From: a virus
Direction: 5' to 3' (one strand)
IMG/VR virus record: IMGVR_UViG_3300043219_000091
Location: 1-26,128 of that record
Length of the DNA stretch: 26,128 nt
Below the pieces are notes generated by a model. That model did not search any database and was not told the DNA's origin. It worked only from the letters and a program-made list of their open reading frames with translations. Positions 1 through 7,552 of the stretch are shown here, piece after piece. The position numbers were made by a program, and so were the translations under genes. Every line of letters begins with the position of its first letter. Within the stretch, counting starts at the first letter, position 1.

Positions 1-968
1 TCCTCCTCAGGAGCAGGCTTAGCTTTGCGCTTCTTCTTCTTCTTCGGAGCTTCCTCCTCTTCTTCTTCCTCCTCTTCTTCTTCCTCCTCCTCTTCTTCTT
101 CCTCGGTTTCCTCTTCCTCTTCCTCCTCCTCGGCTTCTTCTTCTTCTTCCTCCTCGGTTTCCTCTTCTTCTTCTTCCTCCTCGGTTTCCTCTTCTTCTTC
201 TTCTTCCTCAGGAGCAGGCTTGGCTTTGCGCCGCTTCTTCTTCGGAGCTTCCTCCTCCTCTTCCTCTTCGGAGTAGAGGTCTGCCTCCTCATCCGCTGAG
301 TCCCGATCCTTGCCCAACCATGCGCCCTTTTGGTCGTCCGGATCGTACTGGTTGAGGACTTCCTCGAAAGGCTTGAGTTGCTTGAGGACATGAGCCGCAA
401 CCTTGGAGGGCTCCTCATCCGCCTCAATCATGCCATACCGGGTATCAGTCATCCCGGTACCCGTCCGGGTAATGTTGAGGTTGTAGCCCTTGACAGGATC
501 ATCATAGGAGCGTTTGGACTTGACCAACAACTCCAAGATTTGAGTCGAAAGGCTCTTGGCTCCTCCGGTTGAAACGTACCAGAGGAATGGCCCGTCCATC
601 TTGCCCGTCCGGGGATTGATCTCACCCACTTGGAGGACAAACTGCTCTTGGGATTTGATGTTCCGGGCAAGCTTCCTCTTTATCCGGATCTTGGATTCCT
701 CAAGCTTGGGAATCTGGATATCGCAAAGCCAACACTTGCCTTTGCCGTTGATGTCCTTGCCGCATCGGACAGTCCGTTTCTTGGGTCCAACGTCCCGATG
801 GAGGTTGTACTCATAGAACGGGGGAGAATCGGTTCCCTCAACGTTGGGGAGGATGCGGACACAGTTGTCCCCCTCAATGAGCTTGAACTTTCCTCCGGAC
901 TTCTTTTTCCTGAGTCTGTCCTCAGCCTTGCGTTTCCAAGCCGGGACTTTCCGTTTTGCAACTGGCAT
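1..968 (-). CDS. gp32-like single-stranded DNA-binding protein with long poly-Glu tail (partial, 3' end outside window)
   Basis: The reading frame stays open from an ATG at 968 to the window edge (at least 322 residues), so the C-terminus is missing. AAGGAG lies 10 bases before the ATG. The N-terminal ~200 residues fit phage SSBs of the T4 gp32 type: a short basic start, then FKLIEGDNCVRILPN near residue 30, then a C-x9-C-x2-C cluster (CGKDINGKGKCWLC) that could bind zinc, then a hydrophobic OB-like core (QEQFVLQVGEI, GPFLWYVS). From about residue 222 the chain is low complexity: a Glu run, a basic block APKKKRRKAKPAPE at about 241-254, about 54 residues of nearly pure Glu broken by Thr or Ala every 8-9 residues, then a second basic block (PKKKKKRKAKPAPEE). 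Acidic tails are normal in SSBs and recruit partners; this one is far longer and carries basic blocks. It would coat ssDNA at the fork. The SSB call is family-pattern inference; the tail is read directly. Confidence 0.72.
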   Translation of the reverse strand, partial: MPVAKRKVPAWKRKAEDRLRKKKSGGKFKLIEGDNCVRILPNVEGTDSPPFYEYNLHRDVGPKKRTVRCGKDINGKGKCWLCDIQIPKLEESKIRIKRKLARNIKSQEQFVLQVGEINPRTGKMDGPFLWYVSTGGAKSLSTQILELLVKSKRSYDDPVKGYNLNITRTGTGMTDTRYGMIEADEEPSKVAAHVLKQLKPFEEVLNQYDPDDQKGAWLGKDRDSADEEADLYSEEEEEEEAPKKKRRKAKPAPEEEEEEEETEEEEEEEETEEEEEEEAEEEEEEEETEEEEEEEEEEEEEEEEEEAPKKKKKRKAKPAPEE

Positions 969-971
969 GAT

Positions 972-1544
972 TTACTTTCTCCTTACTGATTTTGATTCTG
1001 ATGTTCTTACCTTGCCGGGATACTTCCTCTTGAGCTTTTCTCTCATGGACTCAACAGACCTCTTGGATTGCAATGTACCGGCAAGTGTGGGGTCTGTTCT
1101 GCCAACTTCTGAGCGGATGAACTCACCAACTACTTTGAGCGCAGACATCCTCATCCGGAATGCCTCAACAAGCAGTTTGCAAAATTCCTCCTCCTGAAAA
1201 ACTTCTTGCCGCCTCTTCGTTAGTTCTTGGAGGGGCTTGTCCTTTGAGATCTTGGCTTTGATGTGAGATTCGGTTGGCTTGTCCTTGCTCCGGTCTGTGT
1301 ACCATTTCCTGATACGGAGTTCAACATCTGCCTCCTTGACCCGGAGCATGGAGTCCAGTTGCATCCGAGCCCGCATCTTTTGTACCCGAAGCCTGCAAGC
1401 TTCCAAATACAATTTGGGTTGGACCATTGCTGCTTGGACAACCTCCTCATCCTGAAAGGAAATGTTGTCCAACAAGTCTCCAACCGAGACTATCCCGGAG
1501 AGCCGTTGTTGCAATGTTGTCTTCTTCTTTTTCTTTGGTGGCAT
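972..1544 (-). CDS. Helical phage protein, possible UvsY-like recombination mediator
   Basis: A 190-residue protein just upstream of the SSB gene. It opens with a Lys patch (MPPKKKKKTT), has a predicted all-helical body rich in Arg, Lys and Glu, and ends basic (KYPGK...SVRRK). The segment around residues 80-135 (WYTDRSKDKPTESHIKAKI, then EEFCKLLVEAFRMRMSALKV) resembles short helical proteins often encoded next to phage SSBs and likened to T4 UvsY, which loads recombinase onto SSB-coated DNA. The match is by pattern and neighbourhood only; no catalytic motif is expected or seen. The ATG at 1544 has no clear AGGAG upstream, unlike most neighbours, so translation may depend on the upstream polymerase gene, which ends 34 bases away. 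A generic DNA-binding accessory protein is the alternative. Confidence 0.42.
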   Translation of the reverse strand: MPPKKKKKTTLQQRLSGIVSVGDLLDNISFQDEEVVQAAMVQPKLYLEACRLRVQKMRARMQLDSMLRVKEADVELRIRKWYTDRSKDKPTESHIKAKISKDKPLQELTKRRQEVFQEEEFCKLLVEAFRMRMSALKVVGEFIRSEVGRTDPTLAGTLQSKRSVESMREKLKRKYPGKVRTSESKSVRRK

Positions 1545-1578
1545 GATGCTTCACTGAAGTTATACGGGATTTGATTCT

Positions 1579-4290
1579 CTATGCTGCTTTCTTGATCTTG
1601 AACTCTTTCCGGATCTTTTCTTCAACCTTCTGATTCTTTTCAAGCCACTTGGGGAGGAACTCAGTCACCTTCTCCCCTGCATAGTCCTCCTGTGCTCCAT
1701 ATCGAAAACCAACGGTTGCCTCTGCCAACAGTGGCATATGAAGAGTTTTTCCAAATAGCTTCTCAACAAACCTTGGGGTTTCCTTCTCCATCAACCTGCT
1801 ACAAAGTTGGAATGCCTCCGGCAGATCTCTGAGCTTGACCCTGAAAACCAAAGAGTCATGGACTTCCATGATGATGTCCTTGAGGAGCTTGTATGTCTGA
1901 GGCTTCTTATAGAGCAATGCCATGGCAGCAAGCAACATTGTGTGAGCCGCCCCTTGGATAGGAGTGTTGACTGCCTGATTTTGAGGAGAGGTCTCCCGGT
2001 CTTCATCCCAATTGCCACTGATGTACCGACGAAATCCGAAGATGGTATCAACGTACCCATGCTCTTCTCCAAAAGCTCTCATCTTCGCAATGTACCGGGC
2101 AACCCCTTTGTACTTCTGAAAGTACTTCTGATGGAAGTCTGCCGCCATCTCTGGAGTTGCATCAACTCCCATGCCCTTGAGATAGAAATACAAACCATTC
2201 TCTGAGAGACCATAGACCAAACCGAAATGGCAAGACTTAATGAACGTCCGGATCTTCTTGTCACTCTTAATGAAATCCAAAGACCACTTGGGGTTGAGTG
2301 CATGGCCAACAAGGCAATGGATATCTGATGCCGGAGCCGTTGGGTCCGGGGAATTGTAGGCGTCAAGAAACTGCTTGCAGAGGAGCTTGTCCTTGGAGAC
2401 CTCTGCCAACATCCGGATTTCAACCTGAGAGTAATCCGATGCAAGGAAGATTTCCAAATCCAAAATCTCGTCCGGAATTCTTCCTCCTCTTTTTCCCCAC
2501 TCCAGAACCAACCGCCAATTGTGATCCGAGATGAGGAGATTTTGGAGGAAGGGATTGCCGTGGAGGTTTTGCATATTGACCTTCCCCTTAAAGCCCTCCT
2601 TGGTTCCTCCACTCCGAAGCCGCCCCGTGACCGCCCCTGTGAGAAACCATTTGGTCCGGAGTTCCCCGCCGTTCATGTCAGCAGACCTTTTGTACCCTTT
2701 CAGGTACGTGGAGTCCATCTTGGAATACATCCGGTAGTCTAAGAGGTCTTGAGGGAATGGATGCTTTGACTGAGCGGAAATGATCTTGAGAGTTTCCTCC
2801 TTAGTATTCCGCCCTTCCTCCTCATCTACAACAGGCAACCCGAGCTTGTCATAAATCACATCAAGACATTGGACAGGAGATGCAGGGTTGAACTCTGGAT
2901 CATCTGCCATTTGCCGGAGCTTGAGCAGTAAGTCTTCTGCTCGTTTGGGGACAACCTTCTTGACAAGCTTGAAGTACTTGTGATCCAGAGCCGGACCCCT
3001 GTCCTCCATCCTGTCCAAGGTCACTCCCGCCCATGTATAGAGCTTGAGAAGAGGAAGTGATACTGAGTCTTTAGTCTCCAGTTCAATCCGCTTTGTGAGG
3101 GCAGTGTCTCCGCAATTGTACAAGGTCATGATGTCCAATGGGATGTCCGCATAGTTCCCGGATTTCACATGTGGATTGATGATGCTCTTGTAGTCTGCGT
3201 ATTCCGGGAAGAAGTTCCCGGCAATGTTGGCAAGACCATGAGACCTATGGAAGGTCCGCTTGAGGAAGGAGGCATAAGTTGTATCAAAATCATACCGGAC
3301 CCGCCAACCCTCAACCGTCCTCAGTTCATCAATGTCTGAGGAGCCGTAGTGAAACACCTTGGGGAAGTCAGACTCTAGGAACTTCTTGAGCAAACTCTTG
3401 TTCTCTGCAACTTCCTCCTCTGTTGCGTCATTCTCCGGATGATCCAACACAACCATCCGGGCTTGGTCTTTCTTCCAAGAGAAACCGATGCACAGAATTT
3501 TCCATTTGCCGTCAACCCAACCCGCTTCAATATCAATGGCAACCCGCCGCTTGGGGTTCTTCTTTATTTGCCGGAGCATCCAACGGGTTGACTTGGGTTT
3601 CTGATAGGCTTTGAAATCACAGGACTCAAGGAAGGAATACCGCCCCGGATTGTTTATGGAAAACTTTGCTGCTTTTAACTTCCTCCTCCACTCCGACAAC
3701 TTCCACTCTGGAAAGTTTCCCCGGACAAAGTAGGAGGGATGCTCCATCCTGAAAACCTTGCAGTTATACTTATTGGACCAATACGCTGCTTGGTCCTTAT
3801 TCACATCAGAGCTTGCTTCCTGTCCAAGCAAGATGTCTTGAGCCACCTTCCCAAAGACAAGCATGACTTCTGCCGCTCCATCTGAGATCTCAAAAGCCCG
3901 GTCTGTCCATTTCTGACAGTGAGCAATTTCCTCCTTGATTGGATCTCTGTCAAACTCAAAGCCGGACACTGCATCAGTTGGTCTGCATCGGACAATATTT
4001 TGGACATCAACCATTGACCTCTTCAAACCAATCCTTGCAAATTCCTCCCAAAGCATCTTCCCTGCCGGACCAACAAACTCTAAGCCCCTGCTGTTCTCCT
4101 CCCTGCCCGGACACATCCCCCAAACCATGCCACGTTGCCGAGTAATTTCACGGAGGTTGATGACCTTGGTTTTAGTCCTCTTATCAAGTGGACAGCGAGT
4201 ACAACCGTACCCATAGGTCATTGCTGGAATCTTGGCTTGCCCTGCCTTATTGACCTCTACTCCGGGAGAGAGTATGCTTGCCCAACTCAA
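1579..4290 (-). CDS. Family A DNA polymerase with N-terminal UDG-superfamily domain and 3'-5' exonuclease
   Basis: A 903-residue replicative polymerase in three parts. Residues 25-190 match family 4 uracil-DNA glycosylases: C30-x2-C33, GMCPGREE (58-65), FVGPAG (72-77), NIVRCRP with C102, then C125, and an HPS motif (184-186). The four cysteines fit a 4Fe-4S cluster. Residues 248-400 form the proofreading exonuclease, with D253/E255 (VAIDIE), D319 (HYGSSD) and YNCGD (Y391, D395). Residues 545-830 are the polymerase: TGRLRS; motif A DYSQVEIR (619-626); motif B R681..K685..Y693-G694; NTPIQG (775-780); motif C VHDSLVF, where the usual Glu after HD is Ser. I recall the Bacillus phage SPO1 polymerase as similar in length and also carrying a UDG-like N-terminus. 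The start overlaps the clamp stop as ATGA, so translation is probably coupled. Polymerase identity is firm; glycosylase activity is inferred. Confidence 0.95.
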   Translation of the reverse strand: MSWASILSPGVEVNKAGQAKIPAMTYGYGCTRCPLDKRTKTKVINLREITRQRGMVWGMCPGREENSRGLEFVGPAGKMLWEEFARIGLKRSMVDVQNIVRCRPTDAVSGFEFDRDPIKEEIAHCQKWTDRAFEISDGAAEVMLVFGKVAQDILLGQEASSDVNKDQAAYWSNKYNCKVFRMEHPSYFVRGNFPEWKLSEWRRKLKAAKFSINNPGRYSFLESCDFKAYQKPKSTRWMLRQIKKNPKRRVAIDIEAGWVDGKWKILCIGFSWKKDQARMVVLDHPENDATEEEVAENKSLLKKFLESDFPKVFHYGSSDIDELRTVEGWRVRYDFDTTYASFLKRTFHRSHGLANIAGNFFPEYADYKSIINPHVKSGNYADIPLDIMTLYNCGDTALTKRIELETKDSVSLPLLKLYTWAGVTLDRMEDRGPALDHKYFKLVKKVVPKRAEDLLLKLRQMADDPEFNPASPVQCLDVIYDKLGLPVVDEEEGRNTKEETLKIISAQSKHPFPQDLLDYRMYSKMDSTYLKGYKRSADMNGGELRTKWFLTGAVTGRLRSGGTKEGFKGKVNMQNLHGNPFLQNLLISDHNWRLVLEWGKRGGRIPDEILDLEIFLASDYSQVEIRMLAEVSKDKLLCKQFLDAYNSPDPTAPASDIHCLVGHALNPKWSLDFIKSDKKIRTFIKSCHFGLVYGLSENGLYFYLKGMGVDATPEMAADFHQKYFQKYKGVARYIAKMRAFGEEHGYVDTIFGFRRYISGNWDEDRETSPQNQAVNTPIQGAAHTMLLAAMALLYKKPQTYKLLKDIIMEVHDSLVFRVKLRDLPEAFQLCSRLMEKETPRFVEKLFGKTLHMPLLAEATVGFRYGAQEDYAGEKVTEFLPKWLEKNQKVEEKIRKEFKIKKAA

Positions 4291-5381
4291 CTCTTCTCCT
4301 CTCTTTCACCAACAAACCTTGGAGAGAGCAAGTGGAAGCGGTCTCCGGCTGAGAAATAGTAAGAGGTACCCTCACTCCATCTCACTTCAACGAATGGGAT
4401 CTCAGTGTATACCGCAAATTCAAAGAAGGGCAGAAGAGAAGCTGGAAGCCACTCAGCAGACAAGTCCCCATCCGCTGATTTCTTTATCTGTACTTCCTCC
4501 TCAGCCTGTACCGCCGTTCGGCAATTCAGGAGGAAGCCGGAACTTTGTCCGGATTTTTTTCTAAAGCGGACGGAGATCTCTCCCTCCCCCGTTCCGTACT
4601 GCCGGAGACTCTTCAAAGCAAGGAGGAAACGGTCTGCCGGGAGAGTGAGGTTGTGTTCCCACTTACTCGCACCCTGAAATGCATTGAGAATCTTGCTCAT
4701 GGGAAATCTCTTCTGAGCCTCCCGGTTGTGGGGTTGGTAGACATACCCGCCCCCGAACTTGACCCGGAACCCAGCATCAGAGATGAAGTGTTTGACTCCT
4801 TCATACTGCAACCACTTCAAGAACTCCGTTGGATACGGGCCAACAATCCTGTCCGGAATATGAACCATGGCAATGTTGAGCTTGTCCGTTGCCAATGCGA
4901 CTCCATCCCCAAAATAAATGCAGTTGAGGTTGGGGTTCCTTGGATCTTCACAGGCATACTCAGTGACTAGCCGAAGGTCTGTTGCAGTCTCTTCCCCAAT
5001 GGTGAACTCATCCTCCTTCCTATCGGGGAAGAAACCATACCCTTTGATCGCCTCTGAATTGGCGACCCTGAGAGTCCTCCTCCCAACTTTGAACATGAGC
5101 CGCTGATCTTGCAGCACAGAGAAGGAAACTTTGTCATCCGCTGCAAGCCCCTTGAGGAACGTCTCCAATGCTTTCCGGTCAACATACCAACGGAACTTCT
5201 CCCCATCTGGATTCTTGACCCGGCAATGTCCAACAGCTACAGAGTCCCCTGTGAGATACAACCGAAGCGTCCGATCATTGAGAGTGAGCTTGAGTGTCTG
5301 GGATGCGGGGATAGAATTTTTTGCCTTGACCATGCTGATGGTCTGGAAAGCCGCTCCAAGATCTCCTGCAATTAGTTCCAT
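4287..5381 (-). CDS. DnaN-like DNA polymerase sliding clamp
   Basis: A 364-residue protein, nearly the length of bacterial beta clamp (about 366). Overall identity is low, but the pattern fits three repeated clamp folds: alternating beta strands with short helices, VALATDKLNIAMVHIP in the middle (equivalent to the bacterial ATDxxRLA segment), a Leu-rich ADRFLLALKSL helix in the third domain, and a C-terminal strand SYYFSAGDRFHLLSPR like the end of DnaN (yLimPvr). AGGAGG lies 5 bases before the ATG. Its stop overlaps the polymerase start (ATGA), the expected partner for a processivity ring. It would encircle DNA and tether the polymerase; phage clamps can also serve late transcription. A structure-based comparison would settle it. 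Confidence 0.68.
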   Translation of the reverse strand: MELIAGDLGAAFQTISMVKAKNSIPASQTLKLTLNDRTLRLYLTGDSVAVGHCRVKNPDGEKFRWYVDRKALETFLKGLAADDKVSFSVLQDQRLMFKVGRRTLRVANSEAIKGYGFFPDRKEDEFTIGEETATDLRLVTEYACEDPRNPNLNCIYFGDGVALATDKLNIAMVHIPDRIVGPYPTEFLKWLQYEGVKHFISDAGFRVKFGGGYVYQPHNREAQKRFPMSKILNAFQGASKWEHNLTLPADRFLLALKSLRQYGTGEGEISVRFRKKSGQSSGFLLNCRTAVQAEEEVQIKKSADGDLSAEWLPASLLPFFEFAVYTEIPFVEVRWSEGTSYYFSAGDRFHLLSPRFVGEREEKS

Positions 5382-5390
5382 TACTTCCTC

Positions 5391-5966
5391 CTACAATGTA
5401 ACCTTGACCCTGCCATTTTTGTATTCATGGAAGGTCCAACCCTTGCCGCCGTGGAATTCCTTCCGGAGCATCTTGAGATAGTACTTGGGGTCCGCATCCA
5501 TGGAGACCAACCACTCTGCAACCTCAGACCATAAGGCAGGCTTGAGGCAACGATCAAAGACTCTCCGGGATATGCTCCCTTTGTTGAATGGATTCCCTCT
5601 GGCAATCCGCCGTTGTCTTGCTTGCTGTCTCTTGCCGCTTTGAATCTCAGCAAGAGCTTTCAGCCTGCCTCTCTCAGTCAAACTGACAATCCGTTTCATC
5701 TCACCGTTAGTAAACATCTCACAGAGTTCCCGATCTTGGCAAAGCCTCTTGCAGGCTGAGACCATGGAATTGAAGCCATACAAGCCGCTCACGGGCTTGT
5801 TGAGCTTCCCAAAGCATGTTGCCCTATATTGGGATTGTTGAAGCCTCTCAAGGCATCCCCGGCATGTCATGACATCCAAAAAGTAATCAAAGCAGGCAAC
5901 GTCTAAGGAGGAGAACCTTTCCTCACATTCAACACAAAACCAAAAGTCCTTCTCCGATATTCTCAT
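5391..5966 (-). CDS. Cys-rich, probable zinc-binding protein between sigma-like factor and clamp
   Basis: I do not recognise this 191-residue protein. Its first 40 residues carry two C-x2-C pairs (C11/C14 and C35/C38), with C25 between them and C51 after, consistent with one zinc finger or ribbon. The middle is helical (CKRLCQDRELCEMF, then SLTERGRLKALAEIQ) and is followed by a strongly basic stretch (SGKRQQARQRRIARGNP), suggesting nucleic-acid contact. The C-terminal third has aromatic and basic residues (KGWTFHEYKNGRVKVTL). The start overlaps the sigma-like gene stop as ATGA, and the clamp starts 9 bases after its stop, so the three are probably made together. A transcription co-factor or DNA-binding adaptor is plausible from context only. 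Confidence 0.6.
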   Translation of the reverse strand: MRISEKDFWFCVECEERFSSLDVACFDYFLDVMTCRGCLERLQQSQYRATCFGKLNKPVSGLYGFNSMVSACKRLCQDRELCEMFTNGEMKRIVSLTERGRLKALAEIQSGKRQQARQRRIARGNPFNKGSISRRVFDRCLKPALWSEVAEWLVSMDADPKYYLKMLRKEFHGGKGWTFHEYKNGRVKVTL

Positions 5967-6496
5967 CTTGGCTTGCCAGCAAGAATGAGCCGGAAATCTG
6001 ATGCCGTTGTCTGAGTTACCTTCCGAAGGTATGCAAGCTCCTCTTGATATGGTTGAACCGCCTTGACCACTGTCCTACAGTGGACTTTATCCGGAGCATT
6101 GAAGAGGAACTTATTGAAGACCTCAAGCAATCCCGGAGAGGCAAGCAAGAGGAATTTCTGTACCCGCTTCTCAGAATCAAATGGACCGAACCAAGCATTG
6201 AAAGGGAGATAAGTGTCCGTTGGGTCAACGATCTCCCCAAGGCAGAGCCGCCTCTTAGCTGAGAGTTTCGCCAACTCATCCCGGAAATAGTTGGACAAGC
6301 ATGTATGAAGGAAGGTCGAGAATTTTATCTTCCTCCTCTTATGCCACTTGGGGCAAACCTGCCAAGCCCGCAATGTTCCCATGCTCACAAAGTCATCCGG
6401 ATCAAGGTATCTCTTGCACGTTGGAGGTACCTTGCGGTAATACCTGAGGCTCAGTTGGACAATGAGACCTGTGTACTGCTCAAGATCAATCAGCAT
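5963..6496 (-). CDS. Sigma-70-like factor (region 2 recognisable)
   Basis: Residues ~30-75 match sigma region 2: YLDPDDFVSMGTLRAWQV, then KIKFSTFLHTCLSNYFRDEL, which parallels the dlvqeG...F.pe.g.kFsTya..yirnai pattern used for core binding and -10 recognition. Region 4 is weak; a helical C-terminal part (PYQEELAYLRKV, then TTASDFRLIL) could be a diverged version. I place the start at 6496 (177 residues) because the AGGAG site lies 10 bases upstream of it; an in-frame ATG at 6505 leaves only 1 base after AGGAG. Small phage sigma factors such as T4 gp55 (185 residues) redirect host RNA polymerase to late promoters. It follows the 5' nuclease gene and overlaps the Cys-rich gene. Sigma-like identity is fairly likely; timing and promoter are unknown. 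Confidence 0.62.
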   Translation of the reverse strand: MLIDLEQYTGLIVQLSLRYYRKVPPTCKRYLDPDDFVSMGTLRAWQVCPKWHKRRKIKFSTFLHTCLSNYFRDELAKLSAKRRLCLGEIVDPTDTYLPFNAWFGPFDSEKRVQKFLLLASPGLLEVFNKFLFNAPDKVHCRTVVKAVQPYQEELAYLRKVTQTTASDFRLILAGKPR

Positions 6497-6511
6497 GGCT
6501 CCCATGCTCCT

Positions 6512-7522
6512 CTATCCTTCAATCTCAATACCCCGGAAGAGTTCATTCCTCCGGGCCAATAGCATCTTCATTCCATGAGTGACACAGAGCCGCTCAAATT
6601 TTCGCTTCCTGATGTTGTAATTCTTCTGACTCATCCGCCGTCTCCGGTTGCGGACAACATCTACCATCCTAGCCTGAGCCATGACACCAAACCCCGGCAA
6701 GAAGTATGGATACTTGGATGTTGTGGGAATCTTTGCCAAGAGATAGCAGGTATGGACTGTATTCCATTCCTCCTCCAAAAAAGGAAACTCCTCCTGAACT
6801 GACTTGGGATGGCTCCTGAAGTACTTGAAAGCCGGGTTGACCCCTCTGGAGATGTAGGCAAGAGCCTTCACAGGCCCAACCATGTGCAAGCCCTTGTAAT
6901 TGTCTGAGCTATCTCCTGCAAGAGCTTTCGTCAAGCAAACTTGATCCGGAGTCATCCCATACCGCTCAACGATATCATCCCGATCAAGGTAGAGATTTCC
7001 TCCTTTTTTCCTGTCCGGGATGACGCAATATGTTCTTGGGTCCGTCGCCACTTGGAGGAGGTCTTTGTCATTTGAGAAGATGTATACTCGCTTGTTGAAC
7101 TTCCTCCTGTGAAGCATGGGAGTGAGCATCCCTATCAGGTCATCCGCTTCAATCGTTGGGCAACCAATCTGCTGGAACCCAAACCAATGAAACATCTCTG
7201 AAAGCTGAGGAGCTTGCATGATTGCATTTCTATGGTCATCATTGGGTTTCCGATTCCCCTTGTAGTCTGCAAAGAACTGATGCCGCCATGTCTGAGGAGT
7301 CCGTCCCGGCAGTCCCACTTCAGGAATGGGGATATCCCCATCCCAGCAGATAATTACATCCGGGTATTTGGTCTTCTTGAGAACATCAAGAAGCATGTTA
7401 GGTCCGCCGAACAGTGCGGAGGTTGGAAAGCCATCAGTTCCCGTCAAGCCCTTATGGCTAAAGTGTGCTCTGTATATCAGATTCTTTGCATCAACCAACA
7501 GAGTGTCTCTTGCTTCCCTCAT
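6512..7522 (-). CDS. 5'-3' exonuclease / flap endonuclease (FEN family)
   Basis: A 336-residue stand-alone 5' nuclease of the type found as the N-terminal domain of DNA polymerase I or as T5 D15. Acidic metal ligands appear in the expected order: D11 (LLVDAKNLIYRAHF), D61 (CWDGD), the YKGNRK segment at 87-92, E125/D127/D128 (TIEADDLIG), D152/D154 (FSNDKDLLQVA) and D204/D207 (LAGDSSDNYKG). The helix-hairpin-helix that grips DNA follows (MVGPVKALAYI). It would remove RNA primers and flaps, a function the UDG-fused polymerase here lacks in its own chain. The C-terminus is very basic (RNRRRRMSQKNYNIRKRKFE). AGGAG lies 10 bases before the ATG. It sits between primase and the sigma-like gene. Confidence 0.92.
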   Translation of the reverse strand: MREARDTLLVDAKNLIYRAHFSHKGLTGTDGFPTSALFGGPNMLLDVLKKTKYPDVIICWDGDIPIPEVGLPGRTPQTWRHQFFADYKGNRKPNDDHRNAIMQAPQLSEMFHWFGFQQIGCPTIEADDLIGMLTPMLHRRKFNKRVYIFSNDKDLLQVATDPRTYCVIPDRKKGGNLYLDRDDIVERYGMTPDQVCLTKALAGDSSDNYKGLHMVGPVKALAYISRGVNPAFKYFRSHPKSVQEEFPFLEEEWNTVHTCYLLAKIPTTSKYPYFLPGFGVMAQARMVDVVRNRRRRMSQKNYNIRKRKFERLCVTHGMKMLLARRNELFRGIEIEG

Positions 7523-7552
7523 GGAAGTTTTTCTCCTATCCCTTTAGTCCAA

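Noticed and set aside
25-276. Plus-strand frame of nearly pure Ser
   Set aside because: It is the antisense of the poly-Glu tail of the SSB; simple GAG/GAA repeats read backward as Ser codons.
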